Assembly (NCBI GenBank): GCA_024704175.1
Contig: CP085629.1
Coordinates: forward strand, 8,359,501-8,423,500
Source of the DNA: Paenibacillus sp. P25
Lineage (GTDB): Bacteria; Bacillota; Bacilli; Paenibacillales; NBRC-103111
Length of the DNA: 64,000 bases
Direction of reading: 5' to 3'
Each line of letters opens with the position of its first letter. The first letter of the stretch is position 1. Below, one piece after another: positions 46,755-57,403 of this stretch. The notes beneath the pieces were generated by a model. It was not told where the DNA came from, made no database searches, and worked only from the letters and a program-made list of their open reading frames with translations. Both the position numbers and the translations under genes were made by a program.

Positions 46755-48854
46755 ATGAGCTTCCTTAGAAAGAATGGGCATGCCATCGGGCTTGCAGGCA
46801 TTTTGCTGCTCGCAGCTGCGCTTAATATGTACCATTTGGCCAATGAAGGAATGGCCAATACGTATTACGCCGCAGGCGTCAAAAGCATGCTGGAAAGCTG
46901 GCACAATTTCTTCTTCAACTCGTACGATCCCGGCGGATTTATCACAATCGACAAACCGCCGCTTGGTTTTTGGATTCAAACGCTTAGTGCAAAACTGTTC
47001 GGCTTTAACGGCGCAGCGCTGATTTGGCCGCAAGCGGTCGCGGGCGTTCTATCCGTCGGCCTGTTGTATGTATTGGTGCGCCAAGGGTTTGGACGGACTG
47101 CAGGTCTGATCGCGGCTCTCGTGCTCGCTGTTACTCCAATCGCGGTAGCCGCGGCCCGTAACAACACGATCGATAATCTCCTGGTGCTGTGCATGCTGAT
47201 CGCCGCTTGGATGATTACCCGCGCCGTAGAAGAAGGGAAGCTGCGTTGGTCGCTGCTCAGTGCAGCGGTGGCAGGACTCGGTTACAACATTAAAATGATG
47301 GAGGCTTTTATGGCGCTTCCGGCCTTCTATCTGATTTATTTGCTCGCTCCAAAGCCGGGCTGGAAGCAAAAACTGAAGCACTTGGGTGCGGCCACCGTCA
47401 TTCTTGCTGTGGTTTCCTTGTCATGGACTGTCATTGTCGATTCGGTCCCGACGGATGCACGCCCTTATATCGGCAAGCACGAAGACCAATTCCGTGATGG
47501 AGCTGGCTTTACAGCACAATGCCCTTGAGCGTTTGGAAGGAAAGAAAGGACAAGACGGGGGTACAGAGGTCGCCGGACAAGGCACCGGCACAGGGCCCGG
47601 ATCTCAAACAAGCGGCAACAAGTCGAATGACGGCCATAGCAACCAAAACGCAGCTGCGGACGGTCAGCCTGCAGGCTGCGCAGTCCGCCCGCGATTCCGC
47701 TTTCTCCGCCGGAACCCCGGAAGGGATGCGGCCGTCTCAACAGATGAGTTCGATCTCCGGTATGAAATCTCCTCAAAGCTATTCCGGAAGGAGAGGGGGA
47801 TTCGGCGGCGAAACCGGGCAAGCGGGATTTCTGCGCATGTTTAACCGGTCGCTGGCCGGCCAAATCAGCTGGCTTCTGCCGTTTACAGCGTTCGCTGCGG
47901 CGGCGCTTCTGTGGGGAATCCGTCTGCGGAATCCTTCCTCTTGGACAACACAGCGGCGGATGGCGGTGTTTTGGATCGCTTGGCTCGTGCCGATGCTCGT
48001 GTTTTTCAGCTTCGCCGGTTTTTTTCACCGTTATTATTTAGTGATGCTGGCTCCGGCGGTTGGCGCATTGACGGGTGCCGGCACTGTGAAGATGTGGAGA
48101 GATTATCGCGCTCGTGCGATATCCGGCTGGTCGCTTCCGCTTGCCGTTCTATCTACAGCGGCTGTGGAAGCCGTGCTGGTATGGAGATATCCCGCACTGC
48201 GAGGCATAATGACAGCCATTATAGGCATGTTCACTGTCGCAACGTCGCTGGTACTCACCGGGCTTCGCCTAAAGTCAAGGCTGGCGGATTCTGGCTGGGT
48301 CCGCACTGCAGCGGTCACGTCAGGCTTGGCCGCTCTACTGGTCGCTCCCGCCTACTGGGCGTTCACGCCGACGATATACGGAAACGGCGGCTCCAATCCG
48401 TATGCCGGACCTGAGCTGAAGAACGTAAGCGGGATGAAAAGACAAAGTACGGACAACGGGAAGCTAACCGAATTTCTCACATCTCATTACACTGCGGGAA
48501 CCTATCTCGTGGCGACACCCAGCGCGCAAACGTCTTCTCCCCTCATCTTGGATACCGGCTTGCCGGTTTTGACCTGGGGCGGTTTCTCGGGCTCGGACCC
48601 TGCGATTACGGCGACTCAGCTGGAGCAAATGGCCCGCGAAGGTAAAATCAAATATTTCCTTATTTCGGATATGACCTTCGGATCTTTCAGAGGCAAAAGC
48701 AGAGGCGCCGGCAGCTGGCATTACCGATTGGATCAAGCAGCACTGCCGAGCGGTTCCGTCCGAAGAATGGCAAGGCGGGGATTCCTCCGGCTCTTCGGAC
48801 ACGAGCTTCATGCCGAGATCGGTGGCGCTTTACGAATATCAAGAACAATTCTAA
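46755..48854 (+). CDS. Polytopic membrane glycosyltransferase, family 39 (YkcB-like; three frameshifts)
   Basis: About 698 aa. The N-terminal half has the GT39 hallmarks: NEGMANTYYAAGVKSML, DKPPLGFWIQTLSAKLFG with the catalytic aspartate pair region, and AAARNNTIDNLLVL. A long G/S/Q/N-rich loop follows at 47520-47800, then further membrane helices (WIAWLVPMLVFFSFAGFFHRYY) and a C-terminal outer domain ending ALYEYQEQF. One-base excesses lie near 47475, 47690 and 48715. Members transfer sugars from lipid carriers to surface glycans. The GT2 gene 18 bases downstream probably makes the lipid-linked donor. Confidence 0.85.
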
Positions 48855-48872
48855 GGATAGGAGGAAAACATT

Positions 48873-49874
48873 ATGCCTAATGTTGCTTACTCCATCGTGA
48901 TTCCGGTATTCAACGAAGAAGAGGTGCTTCCGGAGACCTACAGGCGGCTGAAACATGTCATGAGCTTCACCAAAGAAAGCTATGAGCTATTATTCGTCAA
49001 CGACGGGAGCCGGGACGGCACGGCTCTCCTCCTTAACAAGCTCAGCCAATTGGATCCCATTGTGAAGGTCATTCATTTTTCCCGAAACTTCGGCCATCAA
49101 GTCGCCATTACAGCCGGGATGGATTATGCCGCAGGCCGGGCGATCGTCGTCATCGATGCCGATCTGCAGGATCCGCCGGAGCTTATCCTCGATATGATTG
49201 ACAAGTGGAAGCAGGGTTACGATGTTGTTTACGCCAAGCGGACGGAGAGAAAAGGTGAGACCCGCTTCAAAAAGTGGACTGCCGCCTTGTTTTACCGGGC
49301 GCTTCGCGCTTTAACCGATGTCGATATTCCCGCAGATTCCGGTGACTTCCGGCTCATTGACCGCAAGGTATGCGAGGCTATGAAATCCGTCCGTGAGAAA
49401 AACCGGTTTATCCGCGGGCTTGTCAGCTGGGTCGGCTTCAGGCAAACCGCTATCGAATACGTGCGTGACGAACGCTGGGCGGGCGAGACGAAATACCCAC
49501 TGAAGAAAATGCTCAAGCTGTCGCTGGACGCCGTCACTTCTTTTTCCCTCAAGCCGCTCAAGCTGGCCTCCTACCTTGGCTTTATGCTCTCGGGAGGCAG
49601 CTTCCTCTATTTGTTTTACACAATTTTGGAGAAAATGTTTTCAAGCCGTACGGTGCCGGGCTGGGCGTCTCTCGTTTCGATCAGTCTGTTTTTTAACGGA
49701 GTGATCTTGATCATTCTTGGCATTATGGGCGAGTATCTTGGCCGAATTTATGACGAAACGAAGGATCGTCCGCTGTATTTGATCGGCGACCGGCTCGGCT
49801 TCGACCGATTGGAATCCGGGGCGCCGCCTTCCCTGCAAGAGCAACTTGTTAAGAGAAACTATGACCATGCTTAA
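48873..49874 (+). CDS. GT2 glycosyltransferase, DPM1/YkcC-like
   Basis: Protein of 333 aa. The GT-A domain starts YSIVIPVFNEEEVL, with LFVNDGSRDGT, the DXD-like DADLQDPPE and DSGDFRLIDRKV. Two C-terminal membrane helices follow (LASYLGFMLSGGSFLYLF; ISLFFNGVILIILGIMGEYL). It would transfer a hexose from a nucleotide sugar to a polyprenyl phosphate at the inner membrane face. AGGAGG precedes the ATG. It is cotranscribed with the GT39 gene, which would use its product. The frame is intact. Confidence 0.9.
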   Translation: MPNVAYSIVIPVFNEEEVLPETYRRLKHVMSFTKESYELLFVNDGSRDGTALLLNKLSQLDPIVKVIHFSRNFGHQVAITAGMDYAAGRAIVVIDADLQDPPELILDMIDKWKQGYDVVYAKRTERKGETRFKKWTAALFYRALRALTDVDIPADSGDFRLIDRKVCEAMKSVREKNRFIRGLVSWVGFRQTAIEYVRDERWAGETKYPLKKMLKLSLDAVTSFSLKPLKLASYLGFMLSGGSFLYLFYTILEKMFSSRTVPGWASLVSISLFFNGVILIILGIMGEYLGRIYDETKDRPLYLIGDRLGFDRLESGAPPSLQEQLVKRNYDHA

Positions 49875-49949
49875 CCGGACAAATCTGCGCCGTTGCACAC
49901 TTACGAAGCTTCCCGGTATGACCAGGCGAAATCCGCCTGTTCTCTAAAG

Positions 49950-51299
49950 CTATCGTTCCGAATCAACGGATTTTTTTAATTCCGCCACCTCCGCATCGCT
50001 CACGGTCCGTTCCCCGTATCTTACCCGCTCATAGACATCAACCAGCTTGGCGTCGCTTGCAGCGGCACCGGTTTTTCCGCCGGTGCCGTCCGAGCCGGAG
50101 CGTTCCCATTCCCGAACGGCTTCCTTAGGCGTCAGGCTCGGACGGAAGGGTGCTCCCGAGCGGATGGCGCGTGCGATTCTGTCGCGGTACAAAAACCGGA
50201 TGCGCTGTTTGTTATCCGTAAGGTCTTCCCACTTGGGGGCGGAAGGGCGTCTCGCCAGAAAGTCCTGCAGCCGGCCCTTGAGCCGGTCCCCGAAATCCTT
50301 CCAGTGCATCAAGCGTTCAACGTCATCCTCATAACCGGCCCCGCCGTCCGTCCGGTTTCCGAAGGACAGGAGGGAGGTCAGCCAACGCAGGAGGCGCCTT
50401 AGCCAACCCGGTATCTGTTTCAACAGGCGGTACAACAGATACAGCACAATAACCGCCAAGGCGGTCGCGGTCAGAGCCATGCCTATCTTTTCCAGCCAAA
50501 CCCACCAGATTGAAGGCGGATCGGCTTCTCCCAGCCCCGGGGGCGGAGCAGCGGGAGTATTATCCTGCGGCGGCGGGCTCTCCGGTCGCTGCGGGCGGCT
50601 CAGCAACGAGTTTAGCAGAGCCAGCGGCTGCTCCTTGAGCCGGCCTGCCGCTTCCCGCAGCGATTGGAAAAGGGCGATGACCAGAATGACGGCCAGCAGG
50701 AGCAGGACCAGCGCCCGGTTCTGCCATAGAACCGATTTGGCCAAGGCCGGTGCTTCTTGCCGGAAAGCGACTCCTCCTTCAGGTTGGATTCGTTCACGAG
50801 CAGAAGCGCCGCGGCCAGTGCGGTGGCGCCGCTCCAGGAGAGCACCGGTTGGTAAGGAGCGAAGGAAGGCACGAACCGCATGACGACCGAGGCGGCAAAA
50901 TAAATCACCAGGCCCATCAAGCTGAAGCTCCCCGGAAACATTTCATGCCATGGCGGCGAGGCCATGTGCGCGCCCCGGTAAGCGAGCAGCCAGCCGAAAG
51001 GAACGATCCAATAATAGGCATAACCACTGCCGAAAAGCAGCCAAGCCTGCAGCGCGGCAATCAGCAGCAGCCCCGCATGGAGCGTAAGCTTATTCCGGGG
51101 ACGCACCATAAGCTGGTACAGGCGACCGGCGGCATACAGCGGCGGAAGCCCGGCCAGCCACCATCCCAGACCGGCATCGGGCAAGCCGTAAACGCCAGCG
51201 ATGAAAGGCGGACGCGCCGAAGATGAGCAGCTCTAGGGCGCCCTTCAGGGCCGCTGTGACGACGGCGGGCAGCCAAGCTTTGGACGAAGAAGCGTTCAT
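49950..51299 (-). CDS. DUF4129-domain membrane protein (two compensating frameshifts)
   Basis: About 449 aa. The N-terminal 200 residues contain five or six membrane helices (LPAVVTAALKGALELLIFG; LTLHAGLLLIAALQAWLLFG). After a proline-rich loop and another helix (ALTATALAVIVLYLLYRL), the DUF4129 C-terminus has RIRFLYRDRIARAIRSG, LTPKEAVREW and VYERVRYGERTVSD. Shifts near 51190 and 50757 cancel. It is the third gene of the moxR-DUF58 operon and overlaps the DUF58 stop by four bases. Unlike Bacillus YebA it has no transglutaminase core. Confidence 0.75.
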
Positions 51300-52426
51300 C
51301 CGGCGTCCTCCTCCCGGGCCGGCTCGCCGGCTTCCGTACCACTTTTTCCCCGCGGCACCAGCCGAATCCACTCGACCGCATTGCCGTTAGTCCCCGACCG
51401 GTCGATCGGCGGCTTCATTTTCTCGCTCATGTAGGCGGATAGAATCAGGATGTCCATCCGGGTCATCCCGCTCTCCGCTTCCTGCTCGAGGAGGGTATCG
51501 AACGGGATGCTCCGCGCCACCACCAGCTTCGCCATCGCCTCCTGAATGCCGGTCCACTGCGCGGAGCCGCTGTCCGGACTCACCCGGACCGGCTCCTTCG
51601 GCGCGTCGACGGAATAGGCGTTCGTGCCGAAGCCGGCTTCCATTCCCCGTTCCAGCGCCTGCTCCGCGAGCGCGGCCGCCCATTCGAGCCCCCGTTCGAA
51701 CAGCTCCTCGTCGTTCACCTGGCTCCACATCTTCTCATGATCCTCCACGTTCAAATAAATCATCAGGCGATGTTCCGCCGTGAAATCGTAGTTGTGCACC
51801 TGAAGCTGTCCGGTCCTCGCGGAGGCCTTCCAATTGACGCCCTTCAGCGGGTCGCCGGGCCGGTATTCGCGGACGCCCGAGATCATGAACGGGTCTTCGA
51901 TCATCCAGCGGCGTACGGAGGTACTCCCCTGCCAGCTGTGGCTCGGCAAAGGAACTTCGTCGGGACGGGCTGTGCGCGGGTAGACCAGCGGCTCCGCTTC
52001 AAGCTCCAAGTGAACGGAATGTTTGGCCAGGCCAAGCGCATCTCCCAGCGTCAGCGTAGCGGAATTCAGGCGGTAGCGGCCCCGGCGGAGCGCCGTAATC
52101 CGGTGACGCCTCGTGATTTGCGTATAGGGCATGAGACTGAACAGACTGCGGTGATTCTGGAACAGCATCCCGTCACTGATATCCAGGTTGAACTGCTTTT
52201 GAAACCGCAGATTCGCGTGGATGAGCGACTCCAGCCGCGACCACGGAACCGGCAGAAGCTTGCGGTTCGTGATGCGTTCCACGAGCTCGATTTCCTCCCC
52301 GGGATAACAGGCGCCCGTACTGAAAAACCGGCGGTATTCGATCGAGCGGTGCCCCCATCGGCGGAACACCGCTCCCTGCAATCCGGCGATGACCGCCGCC
52401 ACGAACAAGATCCAGGTAATGGCCAT
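51296..52426 (-). CDS. DUF58 protein, YeaD-like
   Basis: Protein of 376 aa with an N-terminal membrane segment (MAITWILFVAAVIAGLQG). The DUF58 signature is GVREYRPGDPLKGVNWKASA, preceded by RRHRITALRRGRYRLNS and followed by a von Willebrand-like half. Such proteins form a unit with MoxR ATPases and transglutaminase-like membrane proteins; the target is unknown. It begins 17 bases after moxR. The frame is intact. Confidence 0.9.
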   Translation of the reverse strand: MAITWILFVAAVIAGLQGAVFRRWGHRSIEYRRFFSTGACYPGEEIELVERITNRKLLPVPWSRLESLIHANLRFQKQFNLDISDGMLFQNHRSLFSLMPYTQITRRHRITALRRGRYRLNSATLTLGDALGLAKHSVHLELEAEPLVYPRTARPDEVPLPSHSWQGSTSVRRWMIEDPFMISGVREYRPGDPLKGVNWKASARTGQLQVHNYDFTAEHRLMIYLNVEDHEKMWSQVNDEELFERGLEWAAALAEQALERGMEAGFGTNAYSVDAPKEPVRVSPDSGSAQWTGIQEAMAKLVVARSIPFDTLLEQEAESGMTRMDILILSAYMSEKMKPPIDRSGTNGNAVEWIRLVPRGKSGTEAGEPAREEDAG

Positions 52427-52442
52427 GCCGCATCCCTGCTTC

Positions 52443-53404
52443 CTACCGCAGCGGAGCCGGCTCCTCGGAAGGAACCGGCACCTCCTGCAGGATAGCGGCG
52501 ATCAGCGCTTCGGCCGCATCGGGGCGGGCGCGCAGATTGCTCCTTAGGACGATGCGGTGGGCGAGAACCGGCTCCGCCATCGCTTTCACATCATCCGGTG
52601 TCAGGAAATCCCTCCCCTCAGGATCGCATGAACCTGTGCCGCCTTCAGCAGAGCCTGACTGCCGCGCGGGCTGACCCCTACGGCGATTTCTTTGTGTTCG
52701 CGCGTCCGCTCTACAAGCCGCAGCAAATACGAGAGCACGTCGTCCGTCGCCGTAACCGCGCTGTACGCATCCTGCGCCGCGATTATGTCCGCCGAGCCGG
52801 CCACGCTTTGGATATGCGCCAGAGGGTTCGTTTCCTTGAACCGCTTCAGAATCGCGAGGCCCTCCTCCGTAGAGGGGTATCCCATACGGATCTTGAAGAG
52901 AAACCGGTCGAGCTGGGCTTCGGGGAGCGGGAAGGTGCCTTGGTTCTCGATCGGGTTCTGGGTGGCGATGACCAGGAACGGCCGCTGCAGCGTGCGGGTT
53001 TCACCGTCGATGCTGATCTGCCGCTCCTCCATGCATTCGAGCAGGCTCGATTGGGTACGCGGTGTGGCGCGGTTGATCTCATCGGCGAGCAGTATATTTG
53101 TAAACAGCGGCCCCGGACGGAACTCGAATTCGGCATGCTTTTGGTTGAAAAAGTGAATCCCGCTCAAATCCGACGGGAGCAGATCGGGCGTAAACTGGAT
53201 GCGGCGGAAGCTGCAGTCGAGCGATTCGGCGAGGGCTTTGGCGAGCAGCGTTTTGCCTGTGCCGGGAACGTCTTCGAGCAGCACATGCCCGGAGGCGATG
53301 AGGGCGATCAGGAGCTTGTCGATCACGTCTTCCTTGCCGACGATGACCCGGTTGACATTGCCGCGGACCCGCTCGGCGAGCTCTCGGATGGAGTCCATGG
53401 ACAT
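52443..53404 (-). CDS. MoxR-type AAA ATPase (one frameshift)
   Basis: About 320 aa. Walker A is EDVPGTGKTLLAKALA, Walker B LLADEINRATPRTQS, followed by ATQNPIENQGTFPLPEAQLDRF and a sensor region. MoxR ATPases are chaperone-like and act on partners with VWA-type domains. One base is missing from the C run at 52614-52617; with it, the last 55 residues read RGRDFLTPDDVKAMAEPVLAH. AAGGAGTG lies seven bases before the ATG at 53402-53404. It is the first gene of the operon. Confidence 0.92.
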
Positions 53405-53518
53405 GGGAAATCACTCCTTGGGAATGAAGTTAAGAAAAAAGGAAAGAAATCTTATTATAATGAATGGAACCGCTTTCGTTTTTAACTCTAACACAGACAT
53501 TACGGGAAAAGCTACATG

Positions 53519-53572
53519 AACAAACGAACGCCCCTTTCCCTGAACAAGATTCGGGCAAGAGGCGTTTGGGTT
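53519..53572 (-). terminator. Terminator of the 64-residue gene
   Basis: On the minus strand CAAACGCCTCTTGCCCGAA pairs with TTCAGGGAAAGGGGCGTTCGTTTG with several mismatches. It follows the small gene at 53578. Confidence 0.55.
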
Positions 53573-53577
53573 CTAAC

Positions 53578-53772
53578 TTACACTACGACAAATTGATTGA
53601 CCGACCGGAGCATTTGTTTCCCTTCGATCGTCACCTGATGGGACCCGTAGGAGCTGATTTTTCCGGGTCCGTAGATCCTCAGTATGCCTTGTCTGGCCTC
53701 CACATTGCAGGCTTGGCTTCGCGCTTTCTCAAAATCAACGTCTTCCTTGAGCACTGTTCCTGGTTCGAGCAT
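53578..53772 (-). CDS. Small hypothetical protein, 64 aa
   Basis: Starts MLEPGTVLKEDVDFEKARSQ and is followed by beta-rich segments (QGILRIYGPGKISSYG; QVTIEGKQMLRSVNQFVVV). GGAGGTTG precedes the ATG at 53770-53772, which I preferred over an upstream TTG overlapping that site. No membrane segment. I recognise no family. A terminator follows; the frame is intact. Confidence 0.6.
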   Translation of the reverse strand: MLEPGTVLKEDVDFEKARSQACNVEARQGILRIYGPGKISSYGSHQVTIEGKQMLRSVNQFVVV

Positions 53773-53860
53773 GGGCACAACCTCCAAGTAATGTTTTTAG
53801 GCCAAGAGTATTGTCATTTTATCAAAAATCGTATCCCATGGGAAGTCGCGCGGACGGTTC

Positions 53861-55574
53861 TCATCCGAACTGCGCCCGGTGAAGCCGGCTGTACACGCCT
53901 CCCGAGGCGACGAGCTCCTCGTGCCGGCCCTGTTCGGTGACCCCTTGCTCGGTCACGACCACGATGCGGTCCGCTCCGCGGATCGTAGCCAGCCGGTGGG
54001 CGATCACCAAGGTGGTCCGGCCCTGCGACAGCTCGGCGAGAGACTGCTGGATCGCCGCTTCCGTCTCCGTATCGAGCGCCGACGTCGCCTCGTCCAGAAT
54101 CAGGATCGGCGGATTCTTGAGAAAGATCCGCGCAATGGCAAGCCGCTGTTTCTGTCCGCCGGACAGCTTCACGCCGCGTTCGCCGACGTACGTATCCAGG
54201 CCTTCCGGCGGCGAGCGGATCAAATCGTCCAGCCGCGCCCGGCGCGCCGCTTCCCAAATCTCATCATCCGTCGCTCCAAGCTTGCCGTAGCCGATGTTGT
54301 CCCGCAGCGATCCGGAGAACAGGAACACGTCCTGCTGCACAATGCCGATCTGCGAGCGGAGCGAGGCGAGCTTCATCCGCCGGATGTCGGTGCCGTCGAT
54401 CCTGATGCTTGCCGCCGTCAATCTCGTAGAACCTCGGGATCAGGCTGCACAGTGTCGTTTTCCCGGCTCCCGAGGGCCCGACGAAAGCGACGGTTTCCCC
54501 GGCGTGAATCGCCAGATCGACCTCCTTCAGCACCTTCGCATGATCCTCGTAGCCGAAGGTCACCTTCTCGAAGCGGATTTCTCCCCGGAGCGAACGGACC
54601 TCGACCGCATCCGGCGCATCGGCCACATCAGGCTCCGTATCGATAATTTCCGTGAATCGCTTGAAGCCCGCCATCCCTTTCGGGTAATTTTCCAGGAAGG
54701 CGTTGATTTTCTCAATCGGCTTGAAAAAGATGTTGATCAGCAGCAGGAAGCCGACGAACTGGCCGTAGGAGAGCTGGCCGTGCACAACGAACCAGGCGCC
54801 GCAGATCAGCACAAACAGCGAGATCAGCCGCATCAGCATATACATCCCGGAGGAGCCGAAGGCGATAATCCGGTACGACTGAAGCTTGGCCTGGCGGAAG
54901 CTGCGGTTGCTCACCATAAATTTGTCCATTTCATGCTTCTCGTTGGAGAAGGTCTGTACGACGCGAATCCCGCTGACGCTGTCCTCCACGCGCGCATTCA
55001 CGTCCGCAATCTCGGAGAACATCCGCTTGGACGCGTGGACCATTTTCATATTGCAGGCCACGACCAGCCAAATGAGCAGCGGCACGACGAGAAACGTCAG
55101 GCACGCCAGCTTCCAGTTGATCGTCAGCATCATGGCGAACGCGCCGATCAGCGTCATGACCGCGATGAACACATCCTCCGGCCCGTGGTGGGCCATTTCT
55201 CCGATTTCGAACAGGTCGTTCGTCATCCGCGACATGAGGTGGCCGGTTTTATTGTTATCGAAGAAGCGGAACGACAGCTTCTGGATATGCCCGAACAGTC
55301 GCCGGCGCATGTCGAATTCGATGTTGATGCCGAGCTTATGGCCCCAATAGGTGACGATATAATTCAGCCCCGTGCTGACGAGGTACAGGGCGAGGAGTGC
55401 GGCGCAGGCCCAGACGATCAGCCCCCAATCCTTGCCGGGGAGAAGCCGGTCGACGATATGATTCACCGCCAGCGGAAAACAGAGCTCCAGCAGAGCCGCC
55501 AGAACGGCGCAGGAGAAATCGAGCACAAACAGCTTGGTATAAGGCCGGTAATAACGGAAGAAACGGCGTATCAT
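53861..55574 (-). CDS. ABC exporter, membrane domain fused to ATPase (one frameshift)
   Basis: About 570 aa, a half-size multidrug or lipid exporter that would dimerise. Residues 1-315 hold six membrane helices (LFVLDFSCAVLAALLEL; LIGAFAMMLTINWKLACLTF; LMRLISLFVLICGAWFVVHG). The ATPase has Walker A GPSGAGKTTLCSLIP, Q-loop VQQDVFLFSGS, signature LSGGQKQRLAIAR, Walker B ILILDEATSALD and IAHRLATIR. One extra base near 54409 separates residues 1-385 from the rest. Near the end VTEQGVTEQGRHEEL contains a short tandem TEQG repeat. No second ABC half gene is adjacent. Confidence 0.9.
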
Positions 55575-55683
55575 GGGTCACGCTCCCGGGTCATATTTTG
55601 CCATTATTTTAAGGATAAACCGGCGTTATTTCCAATTCAAGGGAGATTTTAATTATAACGGCCGCCGAAAGGCCAGTTACCGA

Positions 55684-55713
55684 TTGACACCCGAAGAACG
55701 GGGGTGATACTAT
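55684..55713 (+). promoter_or_regulatory. Promoter of the IclR-led operon
   Basis: A perfect TTGACA (55684-55689) and TACTAT (55708-55713) are separated by 18 bases. Downstream, GTTTAGTATATTAAAC (55737-55752) is an inverted repeat and may be the operator of the IclR protein. Confidence 0.55.
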
Positions 55714-55781
55714 GGAAGTGTCAATATACAAAACCGTGGTTTAGTATATTAAACTACTTGCAACCTGGAGGCTTTGGCAGC

Positions 55782-56531
55782 ATGGAGAGGAAATATTGGG
55801 TTCCGGCTTTGGAAAAAGCAAGCGATGTGCTGCAGCTGATTGCCGAGCAACCGTCCGAACTGAGGCTGATGGATTTATCCAAACGGCTTGGGATCAACAA
55901 GAGCTCCATGTTTTCGCTGCTGAACACGATGGAAGCGCTGGACTGGGTTGCGCGCGAAAAAGAAGGCACCTACTCGCTTGGATCGAAGCTGGGATTCATT
56001 GGAAATGCTTTTTTCAAGCAGTTCAGCTTGGTCGACCGGTTCCGCAAGGAAGCGTCCGTGACGAAGCATGTCATTCAGGAAACGATTCAGCTTGCCAGGC
56101 TGGAGCGGCATGAAGTGCTGTACTTGGCCAAGGAGGAGATGCCTTCACCCGTCAGGCTCGCTTCCGAGCCGGGGAAGAAGCTTCCGGCCCATGCCACGGC
56201 CCTCGGCAAAGCGATGCTTGCTTTCCTCGATCCTGCCGAATTCGAGACGCTGTTTGAAGGGGATACACTGGAGCCGTGTCTTACGCCGCATACGCTGCGA
56301 AGCCGGGAGGAGCTGGCCCGTCAGCTGGCGGAGGTGCGTTCCACCGGCTTGGCGTTCGACCTGCAGGAAGCGGTGATGGGCTTCTGCTGTGTGGCGGCGC
56401 CGGTACGGGATGCCGAAGGCCGGGTGATCGCGGCCATCAGCTGTTCGATGTTCCAGCATGAGTGGGAAGAGAAGCGGGAGCTGGCGCAGCGGGAAATTTG
56501 CTCGTTGGCCGGGCGGCTGTCGCAAGCCTAA
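55782..56531 (+). CDS. IclR-family regulator of sugar-acid operon
   Basis: Protein of 249 aa. Winged helix at residues 8-70 (LMDLSKRLGINKSSMFSLL), then the IclR effector domain with PAHATALGKAMLAFL, CCVAAPVRDAEGRVIAAIS and the C-terminal helix. It regulates aromatic or sugar-acid catabolism in many relatives. GGAGGC precedes the ATG at 55782. It is the first gene of a six-gene same-strand cluster and probably controls it. The frame is intact. Confidence 0.88.
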   Translation: MERKYWVPALEKASDVLQLIAEQPSELRLMDLSKRLGINKSSMFSLLNTMEALDWVAREKEGTYSLGSKLGFIGNAFFKQFSLVDRFRKEASVTKHVIQETIQLARLERHEVLYLAKEEMPSPVRLASEPGKKLPAHATALGKAMLAFLDPAEFETLFEGDTLEPCLTPHTLRSREELARQLAEVRSTGLAFDLQEAVMGFCCVAAPVRDAEGRVIAAISCSMFQHEWEEKRELAQREICSLAGRLSQA

Positions 56532-56572
56532 AGCGGTGGTCGCCTAATTTTGTAGGGAGGAAGGGAAGAGCC

Positions 56573-57346
56573 TTGAGATTGCAAAACAAAGTCATTCTCA
56601 TCACCGGTTCCGGCTCCGGAATCGGCAAAGCGACGGCGCTGCTGTTCGCAAGTGAAGGCGCTTACGTGGTTGTGAACGATCTGGAGGCCGGGAAAGGCCG
56701 GGAAACCGCAGACGAGATTGTTAAAGCCGGCGGCTCGGCTAGCTTCATTCAGGCGGATGTGACGGATCCGGAATCCGTGAAGACGATGGTGGACCGGATT
56801 ATTGCGGAGCACGGCCGGATCGACGTCCTGTTCAACAATGCAGGCGTCAGCGGAGTGGGCGCCATTCATGAGGTCGAGCCGGAAGCTTGGGACCGCGTCA
56901 TTAACATCAATATCCGCGGGGTCTACCTGCCGAGCAAATATGTCATTCCTCACATGATGGAGCGGCGCGAGGGGTCCGTCATCAATATGTCGTCCTGCAT
57001 CGCCGAAATCGGCCTGGCGCGCCGGGCGTCCTATTCCGCGACCAAAGGCGCGGTGCTTGCGCTAACCAAATCGATGCAGGTCGATTACGCGCCTTACGGC
57101 ATCCGCGTCAATGCGTCGCTGCCCGGCACGGTGCTGACGCCGTTCGTCGAGGATTACCTGCGCAAATCGTACGACGACATCGAAGCGGGCTACGAATCGC
57201 TGAAGCGGCGCCAACTGAGCGGAGATTTGCTGCGTCCGGAGGACATCGCCAAAGCGGCCTTGTTCCTCGCATCGGACGATTCGAAGTTCATGATGGGCTC
57301 CCCGCTCTATATCGACGGCGGCGTTGTGTTCGGCAAGAGCGTATAA
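56573..57346 (+). CDS. Short-chain dehydrogenase
   Basis: Protein of 257 aa. Cofactor loop TGSGSGIGKATA, NNAG (LFNNAGVSG), catalytic serine in NMSSCIAE and YSATKGAV. The C-terminal motif MMGSPLYIDGGVV is standard for the classical family. It starts with TTG at 56573 behind GGAGGAAGG. Likely oxidises a sugar acid or a related alcohol in the operon. NAD is favoured by the acidic NDLE after the second strand. The frame is intact. Confidence 0.88.
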   Translation: MRLQNKVILITGSGSGIGKATALLFASEGAYVVVNDLEAGKGRETADEIVKAGGSASFIQADVTDPESVKTMVDRIIAEHGRIDVLFNNAGVSGVGAIHEVEPEAWDRVININIRGVYLPSKYVIPHMMERREGSVINMSSCIAEIGLARRASYSATKGAVLALTKSMQVDYAPYGIRVNASLPGTVLTPFVEDYLRKSYDDIEAGYESLKRRQLSGDLLRPEDIAKAALFLASDDSKFMMGSPLYIDGGVVFGKSV

Positions 57347-57403
57347 ACGTATGGAATGATCATGGCGATTGCAGCTTATTTTTATTCTGGGAGGATTATC
57401 ATT

